Assembly (NCBI GenBank): GCA_964020155.1
Contig: OZ026563.1
Span: forward strand, 3,913,940-3,977,939
Length of the DNA stretch: 64,000 bases
Source of the DNA: Chondrilla cf. caribensis
Lineage: Eukaryota; Porifera; Demospongiae; Chondrillida; Chondrillidae
Direction of reading: 5' to 3'
Positions within the stretch are counted from its first letter, which is position 1. Every line of letters begins with the position of its first letter. Positions 1 through 54,664 of this stretch are shown here, in pieces. The position numbers were made by a program, and so were the translations under genes. A model generated the notes under the pieces. The model searched no databases. It had not been told where the DNA came from and saw only the letters and a program-made list of their open reading frames with translations.

Positions 1-1444
1 TAATATGTTGTATTTGACTATGCGCATATTTGCAGTATAAATTGTCTATCATTCACCACACCAGGATATAACCATTACATATACATTTATGTGTACATTG
101 CTATGGAGTTATTATAGACCTCTTGGTGACTCTCCAGGTGATTTCACATTTTGTTGCTGGTCACCACGGGCTGCCCAGTGTCCATATACAACTTATCAAC
201 ACAAATTCTGATGCATGCGTAATCTCCTGGGTGTGCTATAGGTCTGTACTATTTCCTTCCTATTCCTTCCCATGCATTCATAAACGCTAAGCACCTCCAA
301 ACGTACGTAGTGTATGCTACAGGTTATGTAGAGATGTGACATGCAGTTCATAATTCAGATATGGCCCCTGCTAGGCCTGGTACAAACATTAACCTACCTG
401 CATGACCTTCAATCTGTCCATGTGATATGAGAGAGCGAGGAACTGCATAGCCACATTTGCAGGATAAGTAGAGGAAGAGGGAGAAATAGAAAGATGTGAG
501 TGACAAGAAGCAACACACTCCTTCACTACCTCAGTCATTTAAACATCTGGATCTTCAGCCACCAGACATGTAGTGTACTGAATGAAGAGCTAGGAAGAGA
601 ATTTACATCTTTACTCTTACTACATCTCGAGCCTATATCTACATATGTACATTAGTATATAGTGTGAAATTTTTACGGGACAAAATTTTTGCAGATCTTG
701 TGATTGGCCTAACATCCGCAAATTAGGCGTTCTCGTTATTCTATCACATGACTGTGGCCAGCATCTGTGAAAATTTTATCCACTAATTTTCGTTTTTGGA
801 ACCATCTGCGAAATTTACCCGCTATACGGTATCATACATACTATTATTATTATATCCACTTGATTCATCAGTATGTAAAGGGAAATCATAATATCATTAT
901 ACTGTATTGATGGGAAAATGCAACCTGCAACTTGGATTCATCCCAGCATTCATGGTTGGAATGTGGTTATAATCTCGAATTATACATGGCAATTATACAT
1001 TGTACATACAACACAATCTAAGCAATTTCATAACTTAATAATATTAAAATAGTCAAATTTACATACAAATAATATCACAACGGACAGGAATTAAATATAA
1101 TGAAATCAAAAATGAAGTTGATGGGTTCCTGATTGAAATTTAATGTTTCAAAACATCGTTCAGATATTGATCTAGCGTTTGATCTATGAAATAATACACT
1201 GGACCTACAAACAGTACACATGAATACATGTGCTTTACAATACAAAGATAAAGCACACAACGGATACATATATGTACATAGCATACTGTATATACATACA
1301 CACCTACACAGTACATGTACAAACATAACACACATACACATGCATACACACAACATGCACATACAACATACATACGTATGTGATGTACACATGTGGGGTG
1401 CATAGTGGTGTATGTACAGTACACTAGGTGCACATGTGGAGCTC
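1..1444. other. 3' flank of the TDRD5-like gene, no gene seen
   Basis: No convincing coding exon was found. The first 80 bases hold half of a palindromic element that occurs complete at about 40264-40415 (shared words TATTTGCAGT, CTATCATTCA and ACACCAGG). Bases 658-835 look like a MITE-like element with AAATTTT(T)CG-type ends. Bases 1220-1405 are rich in ACATAC/TACGTA words. The minus-strand TDRD5-like stop codon at 1445-1447 closes the region on the right. Confidence 0.6.
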
Positions 1445-9658
<8,214 letters not shown>

Positions 9659-10206
9659 CGTTGAAACAACTTGATCACTGGCAGATGTGAGAAACAGAGT
9701 GCGACCATAGACTATAAACCCTATGGTGCGACCTTCACGTATGCGGTACACAGATATCGGAGATAGCAGCTAACTGACACTATGCTGACGCTAACTGACT
9801 AAAGCTTCGGTCGAATCTGATACATGGGCGGCTAAAGACGGCTGCAGTAGTCACTGTGCTTGTGGTAGAATAAAAAATGCTCATTAGTAGAGAAATTGTA
9901 CACTCGGAGACACGGGGAGTTATCGTGGAACCATAGACCCTAGAATTCTATGGTGTATGGTGGAACCTAACACATGGTCGCTAGTCTGCCATCCAATCAG
10001 TCCCGCGCCAATGGCGGATAGAGGATAACCCTGTCGTTAGGCTCGAGCTGCCCAAATGGCGGCACGGGGACGGACACGCCCCTTGGATACACTATTTACG
10101 TGTTTTGCAAGGACCGAGATATGGCGGATTCTCTAGACTTTAATTGCTCGCGATTCGTTTAGTGAACGCATACATGTATCTGGGATCATTTCTGTACGTG
10201 TTAAAG
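9659..10206. promoter_or_regulatory. Divergent promoter region between the TDRD5-like and LRR-Ig genes
   Basis: 548 bp separate the two opposite start codons. The right half is GC-richer than the surroundings and has three ATGGCGG words: 10009-10018 (CCAATGGCGG), 10051-10062 (CCCAAATGGCGGC) and 10122-10131 (ATATGGCGGA). The middle one matches the YY1 consensus CAAnATGGCGGC closely. A short inverted repeat CATAGACCCTAGAATTCTATG lies near 9933-9953. No clear TATA box is near either start. Function as a shared promoter is inferred from the head-to-head layout. Confidence 0.5.
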
Positions 10207-15476
<5,270 letters not shown>

Positions 15477-16309
15477 ACACAAATGTTTTGTATGTATGTT
15501 TTTACTTTTTACATCTACTGTTCTGTGTACATATGCATGTGTGTACTACGTACCTACGTATGTGTGTTTCATGTCAAATCAATGTCTACATGTAATAATA
15601 CTACCACGTATGTGCGTACACTGATTCAATATTGTGACCAAATAAGGAATTGTTGTCATATGTAACCATAGATACTACGATGATGTAACACACAACAGCT
15701 GTAGCAAATATACACTTGTATAATATGACAATATGGGCATCAATGATTGTGATTTTCGAAAACTAAAAGTAAAATTCAGTCAATTTAAAGAACATTTACG
15801 AATGTTGGTTGTGTCTTGCAATATACTGTGATATTACAGGGGTTCAACCCCCATCCTATAACTGTTCTTGATGTATATGTAGACTGTGCACTATCCTGGC
15901 TCAAGGTACATACATATGTATTCTGATGATGTTGAATTGCAACCAAGGAACCCATTATTCGGTCTTAATGACAGTCTAATAGGTACTTTCCTAAATAGTA
16001 TACGTCCTGTGTATTTGCCATTCAACTAAACTCACTTTGTCACATTAAAGGACTTGTTCCCCATTCAATGAAGCCATGATGGGCAACTTGAATGTATACA
16101 CTGGATGTTCTTAACTTGATGGGAATTCATTGCGATTCAGTTAATTTCATTATAATACATCCATATATACACCAGGTATATTCAGTATATTGTATAGGAT
16201 AATAATACATCTTGACACATACGCCAGGCAGGTATACACACAAATACATATGAAGTAACACTGAAGCCCCACACATGCACACAATGATACGTATGTAGGT
16301 GTATAGATT
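15477..16309. other. Intergenic DNA between converging LRR-Ig and small membrane protein genes
   Basis: Converging 3' ends. I see AT-rich DNA with scattered TACGTA and ACATGTA words, no coding exon and no clear AATAAA signal. Nothing else recognised. Confidence 0.5.
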
Positions 16310-17801
16310 CTAGCTATTTTTTTCTTGTGATACAGTTTGTTTTCTTCTTTCTTTAAGTTCCCTGACTCGTTCATCATCCAGGTTTACCCGAAAGAACTGC
16401 TTGAGTTTATCATTCTTCCACGCTCGCAACTACAAACAGTGGATATTAGCACACTGCACAGTTACGAGTATACAGAGAATTCCTGTTAATCTACCACCAC
16501 TTCATCTGCCAAATCTTTCTGTCCATCACAATTTCCCAATACACAGTGCAACTTGCTTAGTAAGTATCTAGGTTGGTACAGACTCCTGGTTAGGGGTGTA
16601 CTTCACTCAGTCCCTAGCTCATGTGGACAATGTAATTATTAATTTTAGAGAGATAATAATGAGTAGACTTTGAAATTAGGTGATAGTGAGAATGCAATCG
16701 TACTCATATACACTATGTCAACCAGTACTGAAAGTAAGTACACTGTTTTACCTCTGATAAGACGTACAGATTTGGTCAATGTACTTAACAAGCATGTTTG
16801 ACTCCACAATGGTATATGTGTACACTATAACAATAGGGTAAACATATCCAATGTAGTACACTACAGATCATAACATCCACAACACACTATCTGACCACAT
16901 GACAACCTCAGCATACTGTAGAATATGTTCCTTGACAATACTACACAGTACTACACAGTGCTACACACAGTACACAGTACTACACAGTGCTACACAGTGC
17001 TACACAGTGCTACACAGTGCTACACAGTACTACACACAATACACAGTACTACACAGTAATACACAGTAATCAACATTACTACACAGTAACCAACATTACT
17101 ACACAGTGCTACACAGTACTATATACGTATACATATACATACGTATGCATACATACAATTACTCAGAAGTGAAGAACTCACTGAAGTGAAACAGTGCCTC
17201 TGGTCACCAAAGTCGTGTTCAAATGCCATGTAGTATGCCACACCTGCACACAAAACATGAGCCCGCCAGCTTCACCGTGACATACACACAGTGCAGTGAA
17301 CACCCACCCACCCTACTATACCATTTCAATACAACACACCTACATATGTAGTATACACTGGCACCCGTGCTGAAGATCATTGTGTGATGTTTGTTCACCA
17401 CTACCATGTATGGTCTGTACAGTAGAACCTCGCTATTGAGACCAACTACAGGACCAGTTGAACTACAGTAGAACCTCACAATTGACGCCACATATGGGAC
17501 CAGTTGAAGTACAGTAGAACCTCACAATTGATGCCACACATGGGACCAGTTGAAGTACAGTAGAAATTAACAATTGATGCTAAATATGGGACGAGTTGAA
17601 GTACAGTAGAACCTAGCAAATGGATCCAAGTTATCTTACGGACTAACCTATTGTAACAACGAAAGTAAATAATTTGAATTGTCGTTGTCTTCTACTGAAT
17701 ACAATGGGTTTGGCTAATTCCCTTTTCTCCGCTTCCGAAGGGATAACAGGTTTTTTGAAAAGATTGCTGTATGGGTTGGAATTAGGTGGTTCGCCGGCCA
17801 T
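16310..17801 (-). CDS. Small single-pass membrane protein, 111 residues, unrecognised
   Basis: Three minus-strand exons join in frame: 17801-17648, 17243-17182, 16429-16310. The start has a good context (AAAAATGGCC). The N-terminal half is polar with a basic cluster (FSRRQRQFK). One hydrophobic stretch (LFTFVVTIGVAYYMAF, residues ~44-60) crosses the first splice junction. The C-terminal tail is charged (LRAWKNDKLKQFF, DDERVRELKERRKQ). A short basic-flanked single span is typical of small inner mitochondrial or ER membrane proteins, but I do not recognise the family. The gene runs opposite to RABL6 from a shared start region. The alternative start at 17834 adds 11 residues. Confidence 0.62.
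16548..16800 (+). mobile_element. MITE-like dispersed element, family 1 (copy 3)
   Basis: Starts CAACTTGCTTAGTAAGTA and ends TACTTAACAAGCATGTTTG, with the same core as the other copies plus a private insertion near 16630-16705 in the middle. Lies in intron 2 of the small membrane protein gene. Confidence 0.6.
16938..17115. repeat. About 10-bp minisatellite (CTACACAGTR)n
   Basis: Tandem units CTACACAGTG/CTACACAGTA, degrading to AATACACAGT and CAACATTACTACACAGTA at the right end. Confidence 0.85.
17418..17640. repeat. About 54-bp tandem repeat with AGTAGAACCTC ends
   Basis: Four units of TACAGTAGAACCTCRCAATTG followed by GGGACCAGTTGAA. The phrase AGTAGAACCTCG resembles terminal repeats of pogo-like DNA transposon derivatives, so a tandemly amplified MITE end is possible. 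Lies in intron 1 of the small membrane protein gene. Confidence 0.7.
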
Positions 17802-17886
17802 TTTTATTGCTACGGGTTTTTCCCTCCCGTGCACTCAGTGCCCCTTGGACATTTTGCCCTTCTGCGAGTCACTCACTCATTGAGAC
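17802..17886. promoter_or_regulatory. Very short divergent promoter between the small membrane protein and RABL6
   Basis: Only 85 bp lie between the two opposite start codons (17801 minus, 17887 plus). Transcripts must start inside each other's 5' region or the genes share a core promoter. The minus start itself sits in GCCGGCCATTTTTA, a YY1-like word. No TATA box is visible. Confidence 0.65.
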
Positions 17887-31655
<13,769 letters not shown>

Positions 31656-31947
31656 CGTATTTGTACATGTCAGCATAATATATTTTTGTCAGTTTAATTC
31701 GTGTACATTGATTTCTATGCATATAATTATATTACACTGTACGTGTTTGGCTCAATCTAAATACCACGCCAAGGACCATGAATATCATTATAAGACGTGC
31801 CCCGCCCAGGACGTGATAAGCGGATAGCGATGTACTGTATTATATAAAGCATTATTACTCGTAGGGTTTAGTTGTGGGCCGTACGCGCAGTATATATCAT
31901 CAGTGGTTGGTACGTGCGGTCCTGCATACGTACAGTTTGTAGAAGAT
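31656..31947. other. Spacer between RABL6 and the class C GPCR
   Basis: Only 292 bp separate the RABL6 stop from the receptor start on the same strand, so it must hold the RABL6 3' end and the receptor promoter. Two TATA-like words are visible: TATTATATAAAGC at 31839-31851 and AGTATATATCATC at 31890-31902, about 100 and 55 bp before the start codon. Confidence 0.45.
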
Positions 31948-47412
<15,465 letters not shown>

Positions 47413-48581
47413 AAAACCCATACCACCCCTCCTCTAACTTGAAACACCACCAAATCAACTCTATGTACTGTACGCGTTCCACAAATACATTGCTGTGCAT
47501 AATTTGTTTTTATTGTTCCCATGCTTGTGTGTGTGTTCACCCTAGCTCCATTCTGCACCTGGACCGAGAGGTCAAAGTACACTGTCATTGAGAGGTCAAA
47601 GTACACTGTCATTGTCACTGTGCTCTTCAGCATGCTGTAAATACCGTACTCCCCCTAGCTCTACATGTTGTAGATATGTACTGTGAACTATGCATATATT
47701 AGCTGCGTAGGATATTTTTGTTTGATATTTTTGTATTTTTATTATGCATTGTATTGTTTATTATACATGTACTTGCACATACAATGTATATAAGAATATT
47801 GAATGGTATTACATAATATATTATTGTACCATACATGCAATTATAATAATATACTGTTTTTTGCTAAATATCGATTGCAATTGTAATGATATTGTAATGC
47901 ACATTGCATATTGATAATACATGCCATGCAAAATGCCTCATGCATGCATGTACGTATGCACATGCTATTAAATATGTATAAGAGTTTCATAATTATGTAC
48001 AATGAAAACTGGTTAATCCACTGAAATTTGTTTTCAAAGAATATGGTGGATTAACAAGTTTGGCAGATTAACTGAATAAATGCAATATGGTACTTGTACA
48101 TTATATTGGTACTGGGAAATTGTGGTGGATTAAAAGATTTGGGGAATATGGTGGTGGTGGATTAATTAACGAGAATTCACTGTACATACATATGTATACA
48201 CAATAATAATTTCAAAGTACCAGTATTATACACAATATCAATTTTCACAAAAATGATTATTATGTGGATTAAACAATCAATAATACACCATGCACACAAG
48301 ATTGATATTTAGAGTATTATAAGTCCTTTATAATAATACATACTTATTGTATTGCGTGGGCGTTCTTCAAAGACGCGGCCAGTGCAATATATTTGATATT
48401 GTATTGTTTACAATGTAATATCAAATAAGCACCTATGCATAAACATGTTTTTTCAATTATCAGATTCATAATTAACAAAATAACAGTTACCAAACAACAT
48501 GTACACTCAATAACACTGTACTGAGATTACAATTACGTACAATAGAACAATTCGTATAATACATTAGAGTATTGTTATACA
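47413..48581. other. Intergenic, AT-rich
   Basis: Converging 3' ends of the GPCR and of the gene at 48582. A 26-bp unit GAGAGGTCAAAGTACACTGT occurs twice at 47568-47620. A MITE-like stretch at 48010-48185 carries repeated GGTGGATTAA(C) words and ends AACGAGAATTCACTGTAC. An imperfect palindrome ATTTGATATTGTATTG...CAATGTAATATCAAAT lies at 48390-48427. No gene seen. Confidence 0.55.
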
Positions 48582-49262
48582 TTAACAGTTAATGAAGTAG
48601 TTTATGTCGACATAGCGTAATTCTTCCTCTGGATCAAAATTGGGCTTCTGCTGAAAAATGTCTATAGTGCATCCTTGGGATGAACACCCTTGAAATGCTG
48701 CAGAAATCTTGCTGTTATACGGTAGATTAGCCACGGAACTGAGAGGCAAACGATTCACACGGGATCCTTGTAGTAGTTTAGAGACGCTCAACTCCTGTTC
48801 CATCGTAGTGGTTGTAGTTGCTTCATGTTTTTTGTCGTCACTGAAGCTAAAATCAAATCGGTTTTCACCACGAAAGCGCTTTCCTTACATATAATATTAT
48901 ACTTGCATGATCTGATATTGATCACGAGTAGATCTTTTACTGGAAGGAATAGTATGTTCTCAAACTGTCCACGTACACCCACTCTATCACTCTGGCTGGA
49001 TTCAGCAGCTTGCAGAAGTGCATGCCAGCAAAGCCCTTCAGAATGTAGTGCACATCTGTCTTCAGCACTAATGATTGTACATCCAGGACATCTCCTCCAG
49101 TTGAGTTCTTGACCACGGAGTAGGACATGGGCATGTAGATCCAGATAGCCCCATTGTTGTACGGCCCCTCGTCACTGCCCATTATCATTTGAACACCAAA
49201 CTCCTTGTACCACTGTAGAGTCCTCTGTCCTGTCCTGTTCAGAGACCACATGTACGGATCAC
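48582..49262 (-). CDS. Two exons of an unrecognised gene (3' end)
   Basis: Exon 49262-48977 (acceptor TGCTAG|GT, donor GT|GTACGT) and exon 48846-48582 (stop TAA at 48582-48584) join in phase 2. The product reads DPYMWSLNRTGQRTLQWYKE, then SDEGPYNNGAIWIYMPMSYS, then VHYILKGFAGMHFCKLLNPA, and ends YVDINYFINC. The reading frame enters the first exon in phase 1, so at least one upstream exon is expected, but none was found in the 430 bp before collagen gene A. It could be a genuine small gene with a missed first exon, or a displaced fragment of a larger gene. I do not recognise the family. Confidence 0.42.
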
Positions 49263-49691
49263 CTAGCACAGTAGATCACAGCCGTTTTACAGCTATATGG
49301 CTACAGCTTCTTGGTGACCTTCAGGATTTGAGACCTAAAACCTTAACCCTAACCCCTACCCTTGTAGTTTAGTATCTGAGACTCATTGCTCATTCTCATC
49401 ATTGTAATGTTGTAGTGTTATGAGATTTACAATCATGAACTGTACAATATATCATTTGATTTTGAATACTGTGTGATTAATATAGAGTATATATTTATAT
49501 ACTTCTTTGGCCCGAGATGCTGCTTATATTAATATCAACGTCATTATTTCAAATTCTATACAGTGACACTGTGTGTAATAAGCTCTACAAGAATACTATA
49601 AGTTCTATTCTATCCTTATAACACACTCAGTAAATCCTGAATTCTGTAAATATGTATGATAGTATACATTGTATCACTTTGCGAGGAACAC
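49263..49691. other. 3' flank of collagen-like gene A
   Basis: 49500-49615 resembles the 3' flanks of genes B and C (ATTAATATCAACNTCATTATT, then CAGTGACAC). AACCCTAACCCC lies at 49341-49356. No coding exon seen. Confidence 0.5.
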
Positions 49692-51639
49692 TCATCGTAT
49701 GTAGAGAAGTACCTCAGTTGTAGCTGCTTCTTCACCACCTGGACCCGCATTTGCACACCAGTTGAGGTCAACATTGTCGGTTGTCCTGTTACTAGTGGAG
49801 GCTTTGAACCATGGTTGATCAGGGTTGTTACAGCAGTTACCATTTGACCTACACAGACCAGAACGGCTCCACAGTGGAGTGGTGTACAGGGAACCAGACT
49901 GGGGGCCTGGGGCACCAGAGTCACAGTAGTAATTGTTGCCTACTTGACTGGGAGGAGACGTTGTGCTACCACCATTACTGCAGGGGCAGCCATCGTGCCT
50001 TGGACTACTGGAATATTCATCAGCTATGATATATGACCATATGTGGTTCTTACTACTTCCATGGGTAACTGATATTCCTTCACCATAGAATCCAATGCTA
50101 GGATTTTTATTTGAAAAAGCATCAGTACTTCCTATTTGATAAGCCCTAACATAACTGCAGACTTCAGTGTAATGCTTCCCAAAAGAATCAAAACTAACTG
50201 TAGAGCATGGTGAGCGCCTACGGTAGCAATACCTCCGATTGTTAATGTCAACACGCTGTAGCGCCCCTGGACAGTCACTCAATTGTCTGTTCATGTCAAT
50301 CTCCCCGATCCTCATCCATACTCCTCCCCCACAGTTGTATCCTGTCATGTAGCAATACACTCTGATTGCAGTGTTGTTCCTAGAGCTGCGTATCCAATAG
50401 TACCCATCTCCACTCTGTGGGTTGTTATTGATAATCTGTTGACAGTCGTTAGCAGGGTTTTCTTTATTCATTCCCAACGTTGTTATTTTCTCTGTTCGCA
50501 GCATAATTTCCTTGTTAACAACTTCCTTCAGTTGTTGGTATAGTTCCGATTTGATGCGTTGTTCACTGTTGGAGTTGAGTACCGTGATGCCCTGAGGACC
50601 TGGTAGTCCACGTGGTCCTTGTGCTCCATTGTTCCCATCATTGCCTCGCCCTCCAGGTGGCCCAGGAGGACCAGGATTTCCCCGAGAACCTATGAATTAC
50701 ATATACATGTACTGATAATATCATTGTTATCAATACCAGCTTCAGCTAAAAGTGTACTACTTATGTACATATGTGTATGAAGTCAGTTATATTTGCGTAT
50801 GCACGTGTATACAAGCAGAATTCTTGAAAGGAGGTAGGCAACATTGCGCTCAACGAAAATATTATTGACCAGTATTATTTGGCACACACTCCATCCCTAA
50901 AATTGATATATTCACATGTATATGCATATTTTTCATCAATACATACGTATGTCTTCCATCACCCATACCGCCAATTGCTGCCTATTTATCACAGACTGTA
51001 TCATAATCCACTTGTTAGCAGGGAATTAATGTACATATAAAAGATTTATTGATAATCACTGCATTGTTTTATTTGAAGCTCATCAATTTGCAGCGAGTTG
51101 AATGTTATGAATAGCATTTCCCTCCGTAGTGAAGCACTACTGCTCAACACCAGTACACTGTAGGCTGCTCCCTTACCTACTGAACCTGTATATCCTCTTG
51201 GACCTTGGAGACCTTCAGCTCCTTGTACTCCAGGTGGACCAGGAGGACCTACATACATACATGTGTATATTAATGATATGTGTAACATGTACTGTACTTA
51301 AAAACTTACAGATACTGTATAAGCTATATCATATGCACCATCTAATTTATATGTACTGGCTATACATAGATGTCGTAATGTGCTGCACTCACCACGTGGA
51401 CCAACATCTCCTCTGGGTCCAGTTGGTCCCTCAATCCCTTGAGGTCCAGTAGGACCTGTAGGTCCTTGAGCTCCCTGTGGTCCCATAGGACCTTCCCTGC
51501 CATCACGTCCAGGTACCCCCCGGAATGTGAATTGCAACTCAGTGACATTTTCAGCTTCAAACAGCGTATCCTCTAAGGAGAGGGTTCCTGACAGGAGAAC
51601 TGTCAGAACTATTAAAGTGAAGGACTTGAGTTGGGCCAT
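49692..51639 (-). CDS. Short-chain collagen with fibrinogen-like cysteine-rich end, paralogue A
   Basis: Three exons, 438 residues: 51639-51393 (247 nt), 51248-51177 (72 nt), 50689-49692 (998 nt); both introns are phase 1. Signal peptide [18 protein letters not shown], a short linker (LQFTFRG), then Gly-X-Y repeats over all three exons ([49 protein letters not shown]). A polar helical linker ([19 protein letters not shown]) may trimerise. The ~260-residue end domain has [55 protein letters not shown], a CPC motif, YYCDSG, CC and DLNWC. This start resembles fibrinogen-related domains (GGGVW), but the rest is a family I associate with sponges and corals. A secreted matrix or collectin/ficolin-like recognition role is inference. 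Unlike B and C it stops right after LLYIR, lacking the final Val-Ala. Confidence 0.86.
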
Positions 51640-52286
51640 GCTTGCTCTGTGGATGAGGTGAACTGGTTTGAAGCCTGTTCCCTGGAGTATTTTATCAGCT
51701 GCATCAAAAATTTAATGTTATTCATAGGTAAGCAGCCAATCAAATCCTTTGGTGCATGCAAAACTATAGCAGATAATGGGGTGTTTGTTGTTTACTGTTA
51801 TGTTTATACGAATAATAAAATTACCGACTTCTTACGATGGCTTCAGAAGCATCTAGTTGGCTTGTTCGCAACTTTATCCAATCAGCTGAGCAAATGTATC
51901 CCATATACACGTGCACATGTCAGCCCTTTATATCGGCAGTGGTGGAGAACAGATATTCTCCGAATTTATGATTTAGTGGCTGGATATCAATATCAGTGTA
52001 ATATGGTATAAGATATTTATACTACTAAATTAACTATACCAGCTATGTATAATACTTTTATGTAATACATATGTTAATGGAGTATTGTACCTTTGTCCTG
52101 AAATGTTAATATCAACTTCATTATTCCAAATTTATTTAATGCAGTGACACAATGCGTGAGTTAACTTCTATTACAATCCTATTCATTCCATCCTTATAAC
52201 ACGCTTGGTATGTCCTAACCTATGAACTAGGGTGTAGTATGTAAGCAGTACTGAATGTATTAACTGTGTCACTGCCAGGAACACTC
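51640..52286. promoter_or_regulatory. Gene A promoter and gene B 3' flank
   Basis: On the minus strand, ATAAAATACTCC (51685-51696) lies about 50 bp before the gene A start, at the place of the TATA-like word of genes B and C. On the left arm of gene B a minus-strand AATAAA is at 52131-52136, about 150 bp after the B stop, in a block shared by all three genes. No other gene seen. Confidence 0.5.
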
Positions 52287-54664
52287 TTAGGCTACTTTTA
52301 TGTAGAGAAGGACGTCAGTTGTAGCTGCTTCTTCGTCACCCACACTGGAACTTGCACACCAGTTGAGGTCAACATTGTCGTTTGTGCTGGTATTAGTGGT
52401 AGCCTTGAACCATGGTTGATCGGGGTCGTTGCAACAGGTGCTATATGACCGGCATATACTGGAACGGCTCCATAGTACTCCATAGCTGGTGTATAAGGTA
52501 CTAGAGCTAGGATTTGAATTACTTTGAACACCAGAGTCACAGTAGTAGTTAGTGCCTACTTGGCTGATAGCTGATGACGTGCTACCATAAGTGTTACATG
52601 GGCAGTTACCAGAAGAACCGTAATATGACCGACTGGGATATCGAGAACCCATAATATACGACCATAGGTGGCTCTTACTACTTCCGTGAGTAACAGATAT
52701 TCCTTCTCCGTAGAATCCAATGCTAGGATTATTGCTCTGAAAGGCATCAGGAGACCCATACTGGTAGGCTTTAACGTAGCCGCATACTTCTGTGTAATTC
52801 TTCCCAAAAGAATCAAAACTAACTGTAGAGCATGGTGAGCTCCTACGATAGCAATATCTCCCATTGTTGATATAAACACGCTGCAATGTTCCCGGACACT
52901 GACTGAAGCGTCTGTTCATGTTGATCTCCCCGATCCTCATCCATACTCCTCCCCCACAGTTGTATCCCGTCATGTAGCAATACACTCTGATTGCAGTGTT
53001 GTTCCTAGAGCTGCGTATCCAGTAGTACCCATCTCCATTCTGTGGGTTGTTATTGAAAATATGTTGACAGTCATCCGCCGGGCTCTCACTGTTCATTCCC
53101 AATGTTGTTGTTTGTTTTTGCATTTTCTCCATTTTCTCTGTAATTTCTTTGTTGATGTCTTCCTTGAGTTGCTGGTATAGTTCTGATTTGACACGTTTTT
53201 CAGTGTTGGAGTTGAGGACGGTGATGCCCGGAGGACCAGGTAGTCCACGTGGTCCTTGTGGTCCATTATTCCCACTAACCCCTTGTCTTCCTGGTTGTCC
53301 TGTGTATGTACGTATAAGGTACATGACATTATATATGATCACTATGCTTTGATATACATACATGTTATACATGTTTGTGTGTATTCCATGTAAAGCTAGG
53401 ACTCTACCTGGGATGTTTAGCATTGGTTGACCCAATCAGTAATTCTCTTATACCAACCTATGCTAATTCACAACCTGGTACCTCTGTATTTGAACAAAGC
53501 CATTGTCCTGTCAGTATATTCTAAATTCCTTTAAATGTTGTACTCAGATCTCAACTATGTAATGAATTGCTTCCCTCAGTATATCTAGAGCAGGGTGCAG
53601 ATGTCCACCAGAACAGACACCAAAGTATATAAAGTATGTGCACATATTTGCATTGCATTTTGGCAGTTTTGTGGACATATTCCAAGACCCAAGAAGGTCT
53701 CTATCAGTGATTTTGCTTGTAAACAGTTTTACATAAAATATGTTTTGAAGTCTACCACAAATTCACAATAAAAAATTACATGCAGAGTGTTCACTCCACA
53801 GTGGTCCAGTTTATTTACATCCATTTCCAATCCAGCACCAAGGGTGTTAGTCACATGACTTGTGATGTAACCATCGTAGTCAAATATCTTTGCTACTACG
53901 TATTTGTGGTGGCATCATGTTTAGATAATTTGATTACTTCCTGTGCTTAATTGACCTGAAAATGGTAGATCAATCATCCCAGTAGGCAGTAGCTCAACAA
54001 TAACCTTTACATCAATCCTTCTAAAACTTGTTATTATGGTGTCTTTATAGCAGATTACATTCAATATGTACCACATCCCTGTAGGTGAGTATGTTGTGTG
54101 GTATACCCTTACACTGTAGTCTGTAGTCTCACCTGATAGACCTGCGTACCCTCTTGGACCTCGGACACCCTCAGAACCTTGCACTCCAGGTGGACCAGGG
54201 AAACCTGCATTACATAGAAACAATGAGGTAATGTGATCCACCAAACACCTTATCTATCATGCACACACACACACACATACACACACACACAGACGGACAG
54301 GCTTTCAAGCCACCTAACACCTTATGCACATAAAATTAATGTTCCCTATTATGCATACATAAAATAGTGTATTCTCAGAATGTTATTTTGCATTAAATAC
54401 TGACAGTCTGTACTCACCACGTGGACCAACATCTCCTCTAGGTCCAGTTGGTCCTTTAACTCCTTGAGGTCCAGTAGGACCTGTAGGTCCTTGAGATCCC
54501 TGTGGTCCCATAGGACCTTCCCTACCATCACGTCCAGGTACCCCCCGGAATGTGAATTGCAACTCAGTGACATTTTCAGCTTCAAACAGCGTATCCTCTA
54601 AGGAGAGGGTCCCTGACAGGAGAACTGTCAGAACTACCAAAGTGAAGGACTTGAGTTGGGCCAT
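52287..54664 (-). CDS. Short-chain collagen with fibrinogen-like cysteine-rich end, paralogue B
   Basis: Three exons, 443 residues: 54664-54418 (247 nt), 54204-54133 (72 nt), 53299-52287 (1013 nt). Exon lengths 1 and 2 and all phases equal those of A and C. The Gly-X-Y part includes [19 protein letters not shown] and [19 protein letters not shown]. The linker ([19 protein letters not shown], then [11 protein letters not shown]) is a likely short coiled coil. The end domain carries the same cysteine pattern as [55 protein letters not shown]. It ends VLLYIKVA. Differences from C are concentrated in the Ser/Tyr-rich loop after SHLWSY, which may be the variable surface. Confidence 0.87.

Noticed and set aside
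49341..49356. AACCCTAACCCC considered as a telomere-like interstitial repeat
   Set aside because: Only two units, in a plain intergenic context; chance is likely.
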